A stretch of DNA of 64,000 nucleotides, from positions 105,440-169,439 of the forward strand of contig NZ_OBQC01000008.1 of NCBI RefSeq assembly GCF_900220965.1, written 5' to 3'. Every line of letters starts with the position of its first letter. Within the stretch, counting starts at the first letter, position 1. The DNA comes from Ureibacillus acetophenoni. Its GTDB lineage: Bacteria; Bacillota; Bacilli; Bacillales_A; Planococcaceae. A program made the translations under genes and the position numbers. The notes under the pieces are model-generated. The model saw only the letters and a list, made by a program, of their open reading frames with translations. It had not been told where the DNA came from and made no database searches. This document shows positions 40,498-50,371 of the stretch, piece after piece.

Positions 40498-41028
40498 TTA
40501 TGCTTTAATCGTTTCTAAAACAAGTGCCTGTTTTACGGCATTTTCTAGACGGTAGATGACGTCATGTTCTACCACGAATGTTTCATTCTCTTTAGTTATT
40601 TGTTTATCAACAACATATACCGGACTCGTAACATGGGTCGCTCCTAAAATCGAAACAACGGGTTTTAATGCATACTCAAGAGTTAGTAAATGAGCAATTG
40701 AACCACCAATAGCAACTGGAATGACGGATTTACCTTCAAGTGCTTTTTGCGGTAGTAAGTCTAAAAATGTCTTTAATATTCCCGAATAAGCCCCTTTAAA
40801 TACAGGTGTTAGTAGAATAACTATATCAGCCTCTTCAACCTTCTGTGAATTGCTAATAATCGTAGGACTAGCAAAGTTTGCTGTTATTAAATCATGTGCA
40901 GGTAATTGATGCACGATAATCGATTCATATGCTACATTATGTTCAATCAGAAGCTTCTCTATTTCTAGTTGAACTCCAATTAGTCGAGAGCTCAAACTGT
41001 TACCGCCATTTATAATAATTGCTTTCAA
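40498..41028 (-). CDS. NAD(P)H-dependent FMN reductase (SsuE-like)
   Basis: A 176-aa flavodoxin-fold reductase starting KAIIINGGNSLSSR, with LLTPVFKGAYSGILKTFLDLLP, the FMN-binding and dimer pattern of SsuE. It would supply FMNH2 to the two LLM-type monooxygenases of the same operon. The start is TTG 41028 with AAAGGTGA; ATG 41094 would be deep inside the preceding permease gene. Last gene of the operon. Confidence 0.87.
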   Translation of the reverse strand: MKAIIINGGNSLSSRLIGVQLEIEKLLIEHNVAYESIIVHQLPAHDLITANFASPTIISNSQKVEEADIVILLTPVFKGAYSGILKTFLDLLPQKALEGKSVIPVAIGGSIAHLLTLEYALKPVVSILGATHVTSPVYVVDKQITKENETFVVEHDVIYRLENAVKQALVLETIKA

Positions 41029-41044
41029 ATTAATCACCTTTCCT

Positions 41045-41746
41045 CTAATTTCTCGCAACACCTGTGTTACTGTATGCAGTAATTTTTCTTTCAATTAATT
41101 GGGCAAACAATTCAATGATAATTGTAATTCCCCAATAAATAATCCCTACGGCAATGAAAGCCTCTAAAAATTTCAAATTACTTGAAGCTACAATATTCGC
41201 AGCGCCCGTTAATTCTTTAACAGAAACAAGGAAGGCGATGGATGTTGCGTGTAAAAATCCGATAATAATATTTGTTAAATTTGGAATTGCTGAAGCAAAT
41301 GCTTGGGGTAATACAATGCGTCTTAATGTTTCCGATGTTGTCATACCAATAGAATAGGCTGCATCGATTTGCCCCTTTGACACACTCAAAATACCAGATC
41401 GAATAATTTCCGAAAGGTAAGCTCCCGCATTTAAAGCGAGTGCGATTATAACAAACACGGCAATAGGGACAAAGTTTAAGGAAATTCCAAAAGTAGATTC
41501 AAATAATATCGGTACCCCAAAATAGATAATCATAATATGCATGATGACAGGTGTTCCTCGATAAAATGACACATAAAAGTTCGCAATTGGAGTAAGAATT
41601 TTTATAGGATTCATTCGAAGGAACGCAACTGCAATACCAATCAAAAGACCAATTAAAATAGGCGCTATAGCGATGATTAATGTTAATGGTAAAGCCTTAA
41701 TGATTTCTGTAAATGCTGTCCATATAAATGGAATATCAAGTTGCAT
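41045..41746 (-). CDS. tcyM: Amino-acid ABC transporter permease (TcyM-like)
   Basis: A 233-aa polar-amino-acid-type permease with five or six helices, SFYRGTPVIMHIMIIYFG and the EAA-like loop QIDAAYSIGMTTSETLRRIVLPQA. Together with the neighbouring permease, lipoprotein and ATPase it forms a cystine/S-substituted cysteine importer of the TcyJKLMN type. AAAGGAGG precedes the ATG. It is 14 bp from the upstream permease gene. Symbol by analogy. Confidence 0.85.
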   Translation of the reverse strand: MQLDIPFIWTAFTEIIKALPLTLIIAIAPILIGLLIGIAVAFLRMNPIKILTPIANFYVSFYRGTPVIMHIMIIYFGVPILFESTFGISLNFVPIAVFVIIALALNAGAYLSEIIRSGILSVSKGQIDAAYSIGMTTSETLRRIVLPQAFASAIPNLTNIIIGFLHATSIAFLVSVKELTGAANIVASSNLKFLEAFIAVGIIYWGITIIIELFAQLIERKITAYSNTGVARN

Positions 41747-41760
41747 TATATGTTCCTCCT

Positions 41761-42465
41761 TTATAACGAAAGTTCATCTTTCACCAAATAGCGATTTAAA
41801 TATCGTTCGATCCATTTAAACAAGCGTTCAAATATCAACACAATCACGTAATAGATAATTGCTAGAGATATATATATTTCTACTGCATGCATTGTGGCTG
41901 ATATTAACGTTTCGCCACGTCCCATCATGTCCATGACACCGATTGAAAAAGCGAGGGAAGTGTCTTTTAATGAACTAATGGATGCATTTGCGATATTTGG
42001 GAATGCCACACGAAAGGCTTGGGGAAACACTATTCGGTAAAAGTTTTGAAGTGGTGTTAACCCAATTGAATAGGCAGCCTCAGTCTGACCATAATCTACA
42101 GAAGTAATTGCTCCACGGAATATCTCTGAAAAAGCAGCAGCATTACTTAACGTATACGTTACAATGACGAAATAAAATGGGTCCATTCGTGTAATATCAA
42201 TTCCAAATAGGCCAACGACAACAGGTAAACCATAAAATACTAAAAACAATTGAATTAAGATTGGTGTGCCACGGATAAAGGATATATAAACCGTTACGAT
42301 TTCCTTTAAAATTGGGATGTGATAAAGTCTTGGCATCGCAATTAGGATGCCAAGTAATAGGCCAAGTCCTACAGATAAAGCTAAAATTTCGATTGTTATA
42401 TGCAGGTAGGATAATAGCTTCGGAATAGATTCAACTATTAATGATGGTTCAAAGGAACTTCCCAT
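41761..42465 (-). CDS. tcyL: Amino-acid ABC transporter permease (TcyL-like)
   Basis: A 234-aa permease with SFIRGTPILIQLFLVFYGLP and QTEAAYSIGLTPLQNFYRIVFPQA, the conserved permease and EAA motifs. It pairs with the second permease of the operon as the transmembrane heterodimer. GAGAGGAGGGCATC precedes the ATG. Symbol by analogy with the B. subtilis tcyJKLMN operon. Confidence 0.85.
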   Translation of the reverse strand: MGSSFEPSLIVESIPKLLSYLHITIEILALSVGLGLLLGILIAMPRLYHIPILKEIVTVYISFIRGTPILIQLFLVFYGLPVVVGLFGIDITRMDPFYFVIVTYTLSNAAAFSEIFRGAITSVDYGQTEAAYSIGLTPLQNFYRIVFPQAFRVAFPNIANASISSLKDTSLAFSIGVMDMMGRGETLISATMHAVEIYISLAIIYYVIVLIFERLFKWIERYLNRYLVKDELSL

Positions 42466-42512
42466 TACGATGCCCTCCTCTCAATTTTCTTTAATTTTTC
42501 AATCATAAAATT

Positions 42513-43316
42513 CTATAATTGTACAGAATAGTCAGCACCTAACCATTTTGTGCTTAATTCTTTTACAGTTCCATCTTCGATTAACTCTTTTAATACTTCA
42601 TCTACAGCATTCGATAATTCAGTATCTTCTTTGTTAAACATGAAGAAAATATCAGTGAATAGTAGTGGGTCACCGACGATTTTTTGTTGTGCATCAGCAG
42701 CATTATTATTAATATCAACTGCAAATGGGAAACTGAAAATCGCATCAATTCTTCCTGTCTTTAGCTGGTTATTCATATCAGCAGATTGAGTGATATAGGA
42801 AATCTCAGTGTCAAAACTATGATCTTTTACATATTGTTCTACAAAGATAGAAGCATTACTAGTTGGTGCTACAGCAACTGTTTTTCCGTTAATATCATCG
42901 ATAGACTTAATCTCTGTGTTGTCTTCATGAACAACTACATGTAGAGGCATTGCATTATATGGTTGTTCGTTGAACAGAAACTTTTCTTCACGCTCTGCAT
43001 TTTTTGCCATATTATGAGCTAGTAGATCAATTTTCTTCGTTTCTAAACTTAATAGTAAATTGCTAAAGTCCATCACTTGAAATTCAAACTCATATTGTTC
43101 AAGTCGATTATCAATTTCTTTTAAAAGTTCAATATCATAACCAGTTAAATTACCATTTTCATCATAGAAACAAATATTAATAAATTGTGATCCTGTACCA
43201 ATAATGATCTTCTCAACGCCCGCTGCTGAAGCTGAAGTTGATGAATCACTAGAGTTTCCGCAAGCGGATAATAATAGAAGGGCACTTAACAGAATAGCTG
43301 ATAACAATTTTTTCAT
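42513..43316 (-). CDS. tcyK: Amino-acid ABC transporter substrate-binding lipoprotein (TcyJ/K-like)
   Basis: A 267-aa solute-binding protein. The lipoprotein signal ends in LLSAC (Cys19), then a Ser-rich linker and an SBP_bac_3 domain with IICFYDENGNLTGYDIELLKEI-like start (INICFYDENG) and FSNLLLSLETKKIDLLAHNM. It captures cystine or cysteine conjugates outside the membrane. B. subtilis has two such genes in the equivalent operon; here there is one. The ATG overlaps the redoxin stop by 4 bp. Confidence 0.88.
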   Translation of the reverse strand: MKKLLSAILLSALLLLSACGNSSDSSTSASAAGVEKIIIGTGSQFINICFYDENGNLTGYDIELLKEIDNRLEQYEFEFQVMDFSNLLLSLETKKIDLLAHNMAKNAEREEKFLFNEQPYNAMPLHVVVHEDNTEIKSIDDINGKTVAVAPTSNASIFVEQYVKDHSFDTEISYITQSADMNNQLKTGRIDAIFSFPFAVDINNNAADAQQKIVGDPLLFTDIFFMFNKEDTELSNAVDEVLKELIEDGTVKELSTKWLGADYSVQL

Positions 43317-43591
43317 GATAGTTGTACTCCTTCATTTTTGAGTTTTTCAAGTGCACTTTGTAAATGTTCAACACCTAATTCTGTAACCGCAGTGAATTTG
43401 TTGCCTTGACCAATTTCTACTACTGGTACATAACGAATTCCATATTTTACTTCTAAAATATCTCTGAATTCATCGTGTTCAGTTACATCAATAGTTTGGT
43501 AGTCAATCCCTTCTGTTTCTAAATAACTTTTAACTTCCCCGCAATATGAGCAACCTTGTTTAGCCCAAACGACCACTTTTAAATTTGTCAT
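43313..43591 (-). CDS. Glutaredoxin-like redoxin (YtnI-like)
   Basis: A 92-aa thioredoxin-fold protein with the active site CSYC (Cys14, Cys17) and the cis-proline loop YVPVVEIG. It resembles YtnI of the B. subtilis ytm operon. It may reduce disulfides of imported sulfur compounds or partner with the monooxygenases. ATG 43591 with AGGAGGAAAT 10 nt upstream; TTG 43597 is an alternative. Confidence 0.83.
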   Translation of the reverse strand: MTNLKVVVWAKQGCSYCGEVKSYLETEGIDYQTIDVTEHDEFRDILEVKYGIRYVPVVEIGQGNKFTAVTELGVEHLQSALEKLKNEGVQLS

Positions 43592-43605
43592 GTTCAAATT
43601 TCCTC

Positions 43606-44619
43606 CTAAATCTTTAAAGGGATTCCGAGTTTTTCTAAATTAGTTGGACTTATTAATTGGAATGATTCATTACGTACTTCTTCATTTAACACTGGTGTAT
43701 GGTAAATAAACTCATCAACTCCGTATTTTGTATGAAGTTCATCGAGTTTCTCTTTTATTTGAACCGGGGTACCACTAATAACATTTGGTTCATGTTTTTC
43801 AATAGTAAAGCTTTCTCCGGATTCTCTTCCAAGTTTTTCTGCTTGTTCTTCCGTTACTAACGTTAATCGTTTACCACTTGCAAGGTGTACTTTGTATAGT
43901 GTTTGCCCTGCAGCAAAATCCTTCGCTTTTTCCTCATCTATTGACGCTATAACATTGACTCCAAGAATAAATCGTCCAGTTGGGAAATGTTCACGGTAAG
44001 CCTTTACTGCTGCTTCTAATTCTTCGTCATTACTATTAAAGAATTGAGCATAGGCAAAAGAGATACCGAGTTTTGCTGCATCTTCCGCACTTCCTCGACT
44101 TGCCCCAAGTAAAATGATCTCAGGTTTTACTTTTGGAATCGGTGCAGCTTTTAACTCTGCAAATTCATGATTTTCGGGAACAGTATTGTTTATAAATTGG
44201 TTCAAAAGGGAAAGTCGTTCATAAAAATCATTTTCGGTAGAAAATTTTTTATATTGTAAAGCCTTTGTTGATAATGGCAGACCACCTGGAGCTTTGCCGA
44301 TACCTAAGTCCACACGGTCGCCTGCTAAACTAGCAAGAACGTTAAAATTTTCAGCTACTTTGTATGGGCTATAGTGTTGAAGCATCACACCACCTGAACC
44401 AATACGGATTTTCTCAGTTTTTGCTAGTAAGTAAGAGACAAGGACTTCTGGTGATGAACCTGCTACCTCAGAAGAGTTATGGTGTTCTGACACTAAAAAA
44501 CGATGATATCCGAGCTTTTCAGCGCCTTGAGCAAGTTTAACTGTTCGTGCCAATGTAGCTTCATTTGATTCTTGATTTAGTACAGGACTTTGATCTAACA
44601 AGGAAATTTTATAATTCAA
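43606..44619 (-). CDS. ytmO: LLM-class flavin monooxygenase (YtmO/MsnO8 type)
   Basis: A 337-aa luciferase-like enzyme: ISLLDQSPVLNQESNEA, RFLVSEHHNSSEVAGSSPEV, RIGSGGVMLQHYSPYKVAE and GIGKAPGGLPLS fit the YtmO/LuxA-like subgroup. It likely oxidises an S- or N-substituted cysteine inside the cell using FMNH2 and O2. TTG start at 44619 with AAGGAAG. Middle gene of the operon. Confidence 0.87.
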   Translation of the reverse strand: MNYKISLLDQSPVLNQESNEATLARTVKLAQGAEKLGYHRFLVSEHHNSSEVAGSSPEVLVSYLLAKTEKIRIGSGGVMLQHYSPYKVAENFNVLASLAGDRVDLGIGKAPGGLPLSTKALQYKKFSTENDFYERLSLLNQFINNTVPENHEFAELKAAPIPKVKPEIILLGASRGSAEDAAKLGISFAYAQFFNSNDEELEAAVKAYREHFPTGRFILGVNVIASIDEEKAKDFAAGQTLYKVHLASGKRLTLVTEEQAEKLGRESGESFTIEKHEPNVISGTPVQIKEKLDELHTKYGVDEFIYHTPVLNEEVRNESFQLISPTNLEKLGIPLKI

Positions 44620-44640
44620 CTGATTGACTTCCTTTCAAAA

Positions 44641-45393
44641 TTAAATTTCATATGTGAATTCAGGGACTAATCTTCGTAAAAATTGTTTTGTTCGATCGCT
44701 CTTAGGATTGTTAAAGATTTCACTTGGAGTGCCTTCTTCAACGACAACGCCACCATCCATAAACACAACACGATTCGAAATATCCCTTGCGAAGTTCATT
44801 TCATGTGTCACGATGATCATTGTGATACCTTCCTTAGCAATTTTTTGTATCACATCCAAAACTTCGCCAACAAGTTCAGGGTCAAGGGCGGAAGTTGGTT
44901 CATCGAATAATATAACTTCTGGATTTAATGCAAGTGCACGGGCAATGCCAACCCGTTGTTGTTGGCCACCTGAAAGTGCACTTGGATAGTTATTTGCTTT
45001 ATGCTCAAGGCTCACTTTAGTAAGCATTGTTTTAGCAATTTCAATGGCTTCTTTTTCACTCTTTTTCTGAACGATCATTAACCCTTCCGTAATATTTTGA
45101 AGTACTGTTTTATGTTGGAATAGGTTGTAATTTTGAAAAACCATTGCAGTTTTTTTTCGAAGCTCTGTTATTTCTTTTTTTGAAGCTGTTTTTACATCAA
45201 GGGCAATATTGTCAACTTTGATCGTCCCTTCATTTGCTTTTTCTAAAAAGTTAATGCATCGAAGTAGTGTCGTTTTTCCAGAACCACTTGGACCTAAGAT
45301 AGAGACGATATCGCCTTTGTTTACTTGTAAATCAATACCTTTTAACACTTCTGTTTTACCAAAGCTTTTTTGAATGTTAGAAAGCTGAATCAA
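44641..45393 (-). CDS. tcyN: Amino-acid ABC transporter ATPase (TcyN-like)
   Basis: A 250-aa ABC ATPase with Walker A GPSGSGKT (34-41), Q-loop, signature LSGGQQQR, Walker B VILFDEP and the switch histidine in VTHEM. It powers the two permeases of the operon. TTG start at 45393 with TGGGGTAAA. Symbol by analogy with TcyN. Confidence 0.93.
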   Translation of the reverse strand: MIQLSNIQKSFGKTEVLKGIDLQVNKGDIVSILGPSGSGKTTLLRCINFLEKANEGTIKVDNIALDVKTASKKEITELRKKTAMVFQNYNLFQHKTVLQNITEGLMIVQKKSEKEAIEIAKTMLTKVSLEHKANNYPSALSGGQQQRVGIARALALNPEVILFDEPTSALDPELVGEVLDVIQKIAKEGITMIIVTHEMNFARDISNRVVFMDGGVVVEEGTPSEIFNNPKSDRTKQFLRRLVPEFTYEI

Positions 45394-45451
45394 TATTTTT
45401 ACCCCATTTCATCAGTACACCTATATAAATACTAGGTTTTAAAACAAAAAA

Positions 45452-46780
45452 TTAGATTGGTTGTTTTGCTTTTACATATCGATTTTCAACAAATGGAATT
45501 CCTAGGTTTCCACGTAGCGTATCAGCTGGATAATCCGTACGATAACGACCTTCTTCTTGGAGAATTGGTATTACTTTGTCTACAAAGTCATCTAATGTAT
45601 GTGGTGCAGTTGTGGCAATAATGAACCCGTCAGCCCCTTGTTCATCTACCCAACGAATGATTTCGTTTGCAACACTTTCCGGTGTACCGATGAAAGGAGA
45701 ACGTGGTGTCGCTTCTCGTAAAGCTACTTCTCGTAATGTTAAATTTAGTTCTTTAGCATATTTTTTAATGTTGTCAGTAGTACTTCTAAAACTATTTGCT
45801 CCAATTTCACCTAACTCAGGGAAAGGTGCATCTACATCATATTGCGTGAAATCATGATGATCGAAGTAACGCCCTAAGTAAGCTAGTGCTTTGTCGATAG
45901 AAACTAAGTTAGCAACTTCCCAATATTTACGCTCTGCTTCCTCTTCTGTGTCACCGATGATAGGAGATATGCCTGGGAAAACTAGTACTTCCTCTGGGTT
46001 ACGTCCTTCTTCACGAACAGCTTTTTTTAGTTTTTGATAATAATCCTGAGTTCCTTCTAGAGTTGCACCGTGAGTAAATACGGAATCTGCAGTTTTTGCC
46101 GCAAGACGAATACCAGCTTCAGAAGCACCTGCTTGGAACACAACCGGTTGACCTTGCTTAGAACGTGCTACATTTAATGGTCCACGAACAGAGAAATATT
46201 TCCCTTTATGATTAAGAACATGTAATTTCGAAGGGTCAAAGAATTGGTCGTTTTCAACATCTGCGATAAACGCATCATCTTCCCATGAATCCCACAAACC
46301 TTTTACTACTTCGAGGTACTCTTCCGCAATTTCATAACGGACAGGATGACTTGGATGGTCTTCAATTGTTTTGTTGAAGTTAAGTGCTGTACTTTCTAAT
46401 GGAGTTGTTACAACGTTCCAGCCTGCGCGGCCATCACTAATTAAATCAAGTGACGCTAACTGTCTTGCAACATTAAATGGCTCGCTATAAGAAGTTGAAA
46501 TTGTTCCTACAAGCCCAATTTGTTTTGTTTGAGCAGCTAAAGCCGATAAGATTGTTACAGGTTCAAAGCGATTCAAAAAGTGCGGAATTGATTTTTCATT
46601 AATGAATAATCCGTCTGCGATAAATACTAAATCAAATTTTCCTTCTTCTGCTTTTTGAGCTTGTTGTGTATAAAACTCAAGGTTAACGCTTTGATCTTTT
46701 TTCACTTCTGGATGACGCCACCCTGAAATGTTTCCTCCGACACCGTGAATAATTGCACCAAAATGAATTTGTTTAACCAA
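45452..46780 (-). CDS. FMN-dependent monooxygenase, NtaA/SnaA/DszA family (YtnJ-like)
   Basis: A 442-aa luciferase-fold enzyme of the NtaA/SnaA/DszA family. It contains [51 protein letters not shown] and [19 protein letters not shown]. Relatives are YtnJ and YxeK, which act on N- or S-modified cysteines. First structural gene of the operon. TTG 46780 (MVKQIHFG) lies 5 nt after GGGGGAG; the upstream ATG at 46801 would include the RBS. Paired LysR-type palindromes lie 110-180 bp upstream. Confidence 0.9.
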   Translation of the reverse strand: MVKQIHFGAIIHGVGGNISGWRHPEVKKDQSVNLEFYTQQAQKAEEGKFDLVFIADGLFINEKSIPHFLNRFEPVTILSALAAQTKQIGLVGTISTSYSEPFNVARQLASLDLISDGRAGWNVVTTPLESTALNFNKTIEDHPSHPVRYEIAEEYLEVVKGLWDSWEDDAFIADVENDQFFDPSKLHVLNHKGKYFSVRGPLNVARSKQGQPVVFQAGASEAGIRLAAKTADSVFTHGATLEGTQDYYQKLKKAVREEGRNPEEVLVFPGISPIIGDTEEEAERKYWEVANLVSIDKALAYLGRYFDHHDFTQYDVDAPFPELGEIGANSFRSTTDNIKKYAKELNLTLREVALREATPRSPFIGTPESVANEIIRWVDEQGADGFIIATTAPHTLDDFVDKVIPILQEEGRYRTDYPADTLRGNLGIPFVENRYVKAKQPI

Positions 46781-46888
46781 ATTTTCTCCCCCTAAAAACA
46801 TTTATTTTTAATTTCTAGCAAACCGCTAAGTATTATTGGAATTTACTGAATTCTAACACTGCAAGGATAAATTTAGCAATACGGTTAG

Positions 46889-46907
46889 TGATAGAAAAAT
46901 ACTATCA
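46889..46907. promoter_or_regulatory. LysR-type operator box 1 of the sulfur operon
   Basis: TGATAGAAAAATACTATCA: perfect 6-bp arms around 7 nt, with a T-N11-A geometry. It lies 109 bp before the operon start. A near-identical box is 50 bp away. Confidence 0.65.
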
Positions 46908-46938
46908 AGACAAAATGCTTAAACGATGGCATTAGTTG

Positions 46939-46957
46939 TTGATAGAAAATACCTATC
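46939..46957. promoter_or_regulatory. LysR-type operator box 2 of the sulfur operon
   Basis: TGATAGAAAATACCTATCA, the same arms and spacing as box 1, with centres 50 bp apart. Confidence 0.65.
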
Positions 46958-47049
46958 ATTAATGGTTTGGGCCTTAAGCAACCTGAAAACTAATGAACAG
47001 TTTGAATGACTAATGTGGGAGAAGCACCTTTATTTGTATAAAAAAGAGA

Positions 47050-47083
47050 ATAAAAAAAGTCACACAAACATAGATTGTGTGAC
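47050..47083 (-). terminator. Terminator of the short LysR gene
   Basis: GTCACACAA (47059-47067) pairs with TTGTGTGAC (47075-47083). The minus strand continues with seven T. It begins right after the stop codon. Confidence 0.85.
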
Positions 47084-47085
47084 AT

Positions 47086-47355
47086 CTACAAAGATGGATT
47101 ATTTCTATTAAGATATTTTTTACTTTCGTAATAAGATTCTACAATGTTAGTTGCAAATGGAATAAATTCCTTTCCACTATCCGTCAAACTTATACTACGA
47201 CCTTCACGATGAAAAAGCGTTATTCCGAGTGAGTCTTCCAGCGATTTAATACGAGCCGAAACGGTTGGTTGTGTTAAGTATAATGCATTTGCTGCTTTAT
47301 GGATGCTTTTATACTTGACGACGTAAAGAAACGACTCGATATGTTCAATATTCAT
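47086..47355 (-). CDS. LysR-type DNA-binding domain only (truncated regulator)
   Basis: Only 89 aa. MNIEHIESFLYVVKYKSIHKAA, NALYLTQPTVSARIKSLED and FHREGRSISLTDSGKEFI are a complete LysR winged helix-turn-helix plus the start of the linker helix. A TAG stop then follows and the whole effector-binding domain (about 200 residues in normal LysR proteins) is absent. A strong terminator sits immediately after. It lies upstream of, and in line with, the sulfur operon and its LysR-type boxes. ATG 47355 follows GAGGGG. It may be a relic of a YtlI-like activator or a functional stand-alone DNA-binding protein. Confidence 0.8.
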   Translation of the reverse strand: MNIEHIESFLYVVKYKSIHKAANALYLTQPTVSARIKSLEDSLGITLFHREGRSISLTDSGKEFIPFATNIVESYYESKKYLNRNNPSL

Positions 47356-47639
47356 TGCCACCCCTCAATTCCAAATATAATACCAACTTTTTCTATATGC
47401 TTTGTATTATATGACGAATGGAAGAAATAAATCAATATAATTAGAAGTTTCAGGTAATGTTGTAAAAGAATTTACTATGACTCTTTTTTATTTTTTAAAA
47501 TTTAGTGAAATATGTCAGAAAATTCTCATATTATAAGAAAAGTGCTTTTCCTCTTTGTCATTTCACCAAGGTATTGCACTTTTTGACGAGTTGTCCAAAG
47601 TCGATGAAAAAATTAAAAATATAGATGGGTGAGGATAAT
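47356..47639. other. Divergent spacer between the LysR fragment and yhbH
   Basis: No ORF. AAAAGTGC (about 47539) and GCACTTTTT (about 47577) could pair as a weak plus-strand terminator before yhbH. No promoter can be picked with confidence. Confidence 0.3.
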
Positions 47640-48797
47640 ATGAGCGAAGATCAAAAAAACTTTGTTATCTCTAAGGAAAACTGGTCCCTCCATCGCAAAG
47701 GGCATCAGGATCAACAACGTCATATGGAAAAGGTTAGGGAAGCTATTAAGAATAATCTACCAGATATTGTGAGTGAAGAAAGTATTATCATGTCGAATGG
47801 TCGAGAAGTCATTAAAGTACCGATTCGTTCTTTAGATGAATACAAAATTCGCTATAACTACGACAAATCTAAACATGTTGGCCAAGGAAAAGGCGACAGT
47901 AAAGTTGGAGACGTAATTGCACGAGAACGAGGAACTGCAGAAAAAGGGCCAGGTAAAGGAAATAAACCAGGCGATGCTCCAGGTGAAGATTACTATGAAG
48001 CTGAAGTTAGTTTAGAAGAAGTACAAAATTTATTGTTTAATGAACTGGAACTTCCGAACTTACAAGAAAAAGAGAAAGAAAATATTACGATTGAAAAAAT
48101 TGAATTTAATGATATCCGTAAAAAAGGCTTAATGGGAAATATCGATAAGAAAAGAACGATTCTTTCAGCTATTAAACGAAATGCAATGAAGGGTGAAGCA
48201 AAAATTACCCCTATCAACAACGATGATTTACGTTTTAAAACGTGGGATGAAGTCATTAAGCCAGAATCAAAAGCAGTCGTTTTAGCGATGATGGATACGA
48301 GCGGATCCATGGGAACATTTGAAAAGTATTGTGCGAGAAGTTTCTTCTTCTGGATGACACGGTTTTTAAGAACTAAATATGAATATGTTGATATTGAATT
48401 TATTGCTCACCATACTGAGGCAAAAGTAGTGACGGAGGAAGAATTTTTTACAAAGGGTGAAAGTGGAGGTACAGCTTGCTCATCAGCATATGCAAAGGCG
48501 CTAGAATTAGTTTCGGAAAAATATAATCCGAAACGATACAATATATATCCTGTTCATTTTTCAGATGGTGATAATTTCTCAACAGACAATGAAAAGTGTT
48601 TAAAATTAGTAAAAGAACTGATGGGAGTTTCTAGTATGTTTGGTTATGGAGAAGTTAATGCACACAATCGTTACTCAACATTAATGAGCGTATATCGTAA
48701 AATTGATGATCCAAAATTTAGATATTATATTTTAAAACAAAAAAATGACGTATATGAAGCATTGAAAAGATTCTTCCAAAAGCCAGTAGAAGCATAA
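47640..48797 (+). CDS. yhbH: YhbH, sporulation protein (DUF444, VWA-like)
   Basis: A 385-aa DUF444 protein (YeaH family). A Gly/Lys-rich low-complexity stretch ([16 protein letters not shown]) is followed by a VWA-like domain with the MIDAS motif MDTSGSMG. It functions with the PrkA kinase and SpoVR in sporulation and, in enterobacteria, in stress adaptation. ATG 47640 follows GGTGAGGAT. spoVR begins 52 bp later, so the two are likely an operon. Confidence 0.93.
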   Translation: MSEDQKNFVISKENWSLHRKGHQDQQRHMEKVREAIKNNLPDIVSEESIIMSNGREVIKVPIRSLDEYKIRYNYDKSKHVGQGKGDSKVGDVIARERGTAEKGPGKGNKPGDAPGEDYYEAEVSLEEVQNLLFNELELPNLQEKEKENITIEKIEFNDIRKKGLMGNIDKKRTILSAIKRNAMKGEAKITPINNDDLRFKTWDEVIKPESKAVVLAMMDTSGSMGTFEKYCARSFFFWMTRFLRTKYEYVDIEFIAHHTEAKVVTEEEFFTKGESGGTACSSAYAKALELVSEKYNPKRYNIYPVHFSDGDNFSTDNEKCLKLVKELMGVSSMFGYGEVNAHNRYSTLMSVYRKIDDPKFRYYILKQKNDVYEALKRFFQKPVEA

Positions 48798-48849
48798 CAT
48801 TTGAACAATTAAATATTCCCTAAAATTGATGGACGGAGGGATTCATTTT

Positions 48850-50253
48850 ATGGAAAAAGAGCTTCATAAGGCGATTGATGAAATTACGGAAATAGCCGTT
48901 GGATTTGGATTAGATTTCTTTCCAATGCGCTATGAGATTTGCCCAGCAGATGTGATTTATACAATCGGTGCATACGGTATGCCTACTCGTTTCACTCATT
49001 GGAGCTTCGGTAAACAATTTCATAAAATGAAGCTTCAATACGATTTCGGTTTAAGCCAAATCTATGAATTGGTTATCAATTCCAATCCGTGTTATGCATT
49101 CCTGCTTGATACAAATTCGTTAACGCAAAACAAATTAATTATCGCCCATGTTTTAGCCCACTGCGATTTTTTCAAAAATAATGTCCGTTTTTCAAATACA
49201 AGAAGAGATATGGTTGAGAGCATGACTTCAACGGCCGAACGTATTGCTCATTATGAAATGTTATATGGAAAAGATGAAGTGGAACAATTTTTAGATGCGG
49301 TCCTAGCGATACAAGAGCATATTGACCCTTCTTTACTAAGACCTAAACTGATGTATAGCGATTTTGAGGATGACGAAGAAGAGATCATTGTAAAACCAAA
49401 ATCACCTTATGATGATTTATGGAATTTAGATGTCGAGTCAAAAGATGAAAATAAAGTTCGTACAAGAAAGAAAAAGTTTCCACCTAGGCCTGAGAAAGAT
49501 TTACTGTTATTTATCGAAGAATATAGCCGAGAACTAGAGGAATGGCAGCGGGACATTTTAACAATGATGCGAGAAGAAATGCTATACTTCTGGCCACAAC
49601 TAGAAACAAAGATTATGAATGAAGGATGGGCTTCATACTGGCACCAACGAATTATGCGCGAGCTTAATTTAACAACAGATGAGACTATTGAATATGCAAA
49701 ATTGAATGCAGGTGTTGTGCAGCCATCAAAAACGACTATTAACCCTTATTATCTCGGTTTAAAAATCTTTGAAGATATCGAAAAACGCTATGATAATCCA
49801 ACTGAGGAGATGTTAAAAAGAGGAGTTAAACCTGGGACAGGAAGAGAGAAAATATTTGAAGTACGGGAAATTGAATCGGATATTTCGTTTATAAGGAACT
49901 ATTTAACAAAAGAGCTTGTTGAGCAAGAAGATATGTATCTCTTCGAGAAGAAGGGGCTAGAATATCGTATTAGTGATAAAGATTATGAAAATGTGAGAGA
50001 TCAGCTAGTATCCATGCGTGTAAATGGAGGATTTCCTTATATCGTCGTAGAAAATGGCGATTATTTACGAAACGGTGAGCTTTATTTAAAACATGGCTAT
50101 GAAGGAATGGAGTTAGACGTAAATTATTTAGAAAGGGTACTTCAATATATTTATAAATTATGGGGTAGACCCGTCCACCTAGAAAGCATTGTGGAAGAAA
50201 AGCCAATTCTATATACCTACGATGGCAAAAAGAACGTCCGTAGATTTATGTGA
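48850..50253 (+). CDS. spoVR: SpoVR, stage V sporulation protein (cortex-related)
   Basis: A 467-aa SpoVR (YcgB family). It includes [43 protein letters not shown] and [15 protein letters not shown], all conserved in the family. SpoVR mutants make defective spore cortex in B. subtilis; the biochemical role is unknown. ATG 48850 with CGGAGGGATT. Follows yhbH; a REP-like element begins 5 bp after the stop. Confidence 0.94.
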   Translation: MEKELHKAIDEITEIAVGFGLDFFPMRYEICPADVIYTIGAYGMPTRFTHWSFGKQFHKMKLQYDFGLSQIYELVINSNPCYAFLLDTNSLTQNKLIIAHVLAHCDFFKNNVRFSNTRRDMVESMTSTAERIAHYEMLYGKDEVEQFLDAVLAIQEHIDPSLLRPKLMYSDFEDDEEEIIVKPKSPYDDLWNLDVESKDENKVRTRKKKFPPRPEKDLLLFIEEYSRELEEWQRDILTMMREEMLYFWPQLETKIMNEGWASYWHQRIMRELNLTTDETIEYAKLNAGVVQPSKTTINPYYLGLKIFEDIEKRYDNPTEEMLKRGVKPGTGREKIFEVREIESDISFIRNYLTKELVEQEDMYLFEKKGLEYRISDKDYENVRDQLVSMRVNGGFPYIVVENGDYLRNGELYLKHGYEGMELDVNYLERVLQYIYKLWGRPVHLESIVEEKPILYTYDGKKNVRRFM

Positions 50254-50257
50254 TTAG

Positions 50258-50333
50258 GTGCCAGGTACTCAGTTAAACCCTTTTGTAGTTTGAATATTCA
50301 GAATTGTTTGTGTACCTGGTACACAAACAATTC
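50258..50333. repeat. REP-like palindromic element, copy 3 (compound)
   Basis: It opens GTGCCAGGTACTC (50258-50270) and ends with a perfect 13-bp hairpin GAATTGTTTGTGT / ACACAAACAATTC (50301-50313 and 50321-50333) around ACCTGGT. Arms and loop are related to the copies at 3046 and 23860. Confidence 0.8.
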
Positions 50334-50367
50334 AAAAAAGCCCGTGAAAAAAATTCACGGGCGTTTT
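50334..50367. terminator. Bidirectional terminator between spoVR and catalase
   Basis: GCCCGTGAA pairs with TTCACGGGC, flanked by A and T runs. Confidence 0.88.
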
Positions 50368-50371
50368 TGTG

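Noticed and set aside
40498..46780. Methionine or SAM riboswitch or T-box in front of the sulfur operon
   Set aside because: 46781-47085 contains LysR-type palindromes but none of the conserved S-box or T-box blocks.
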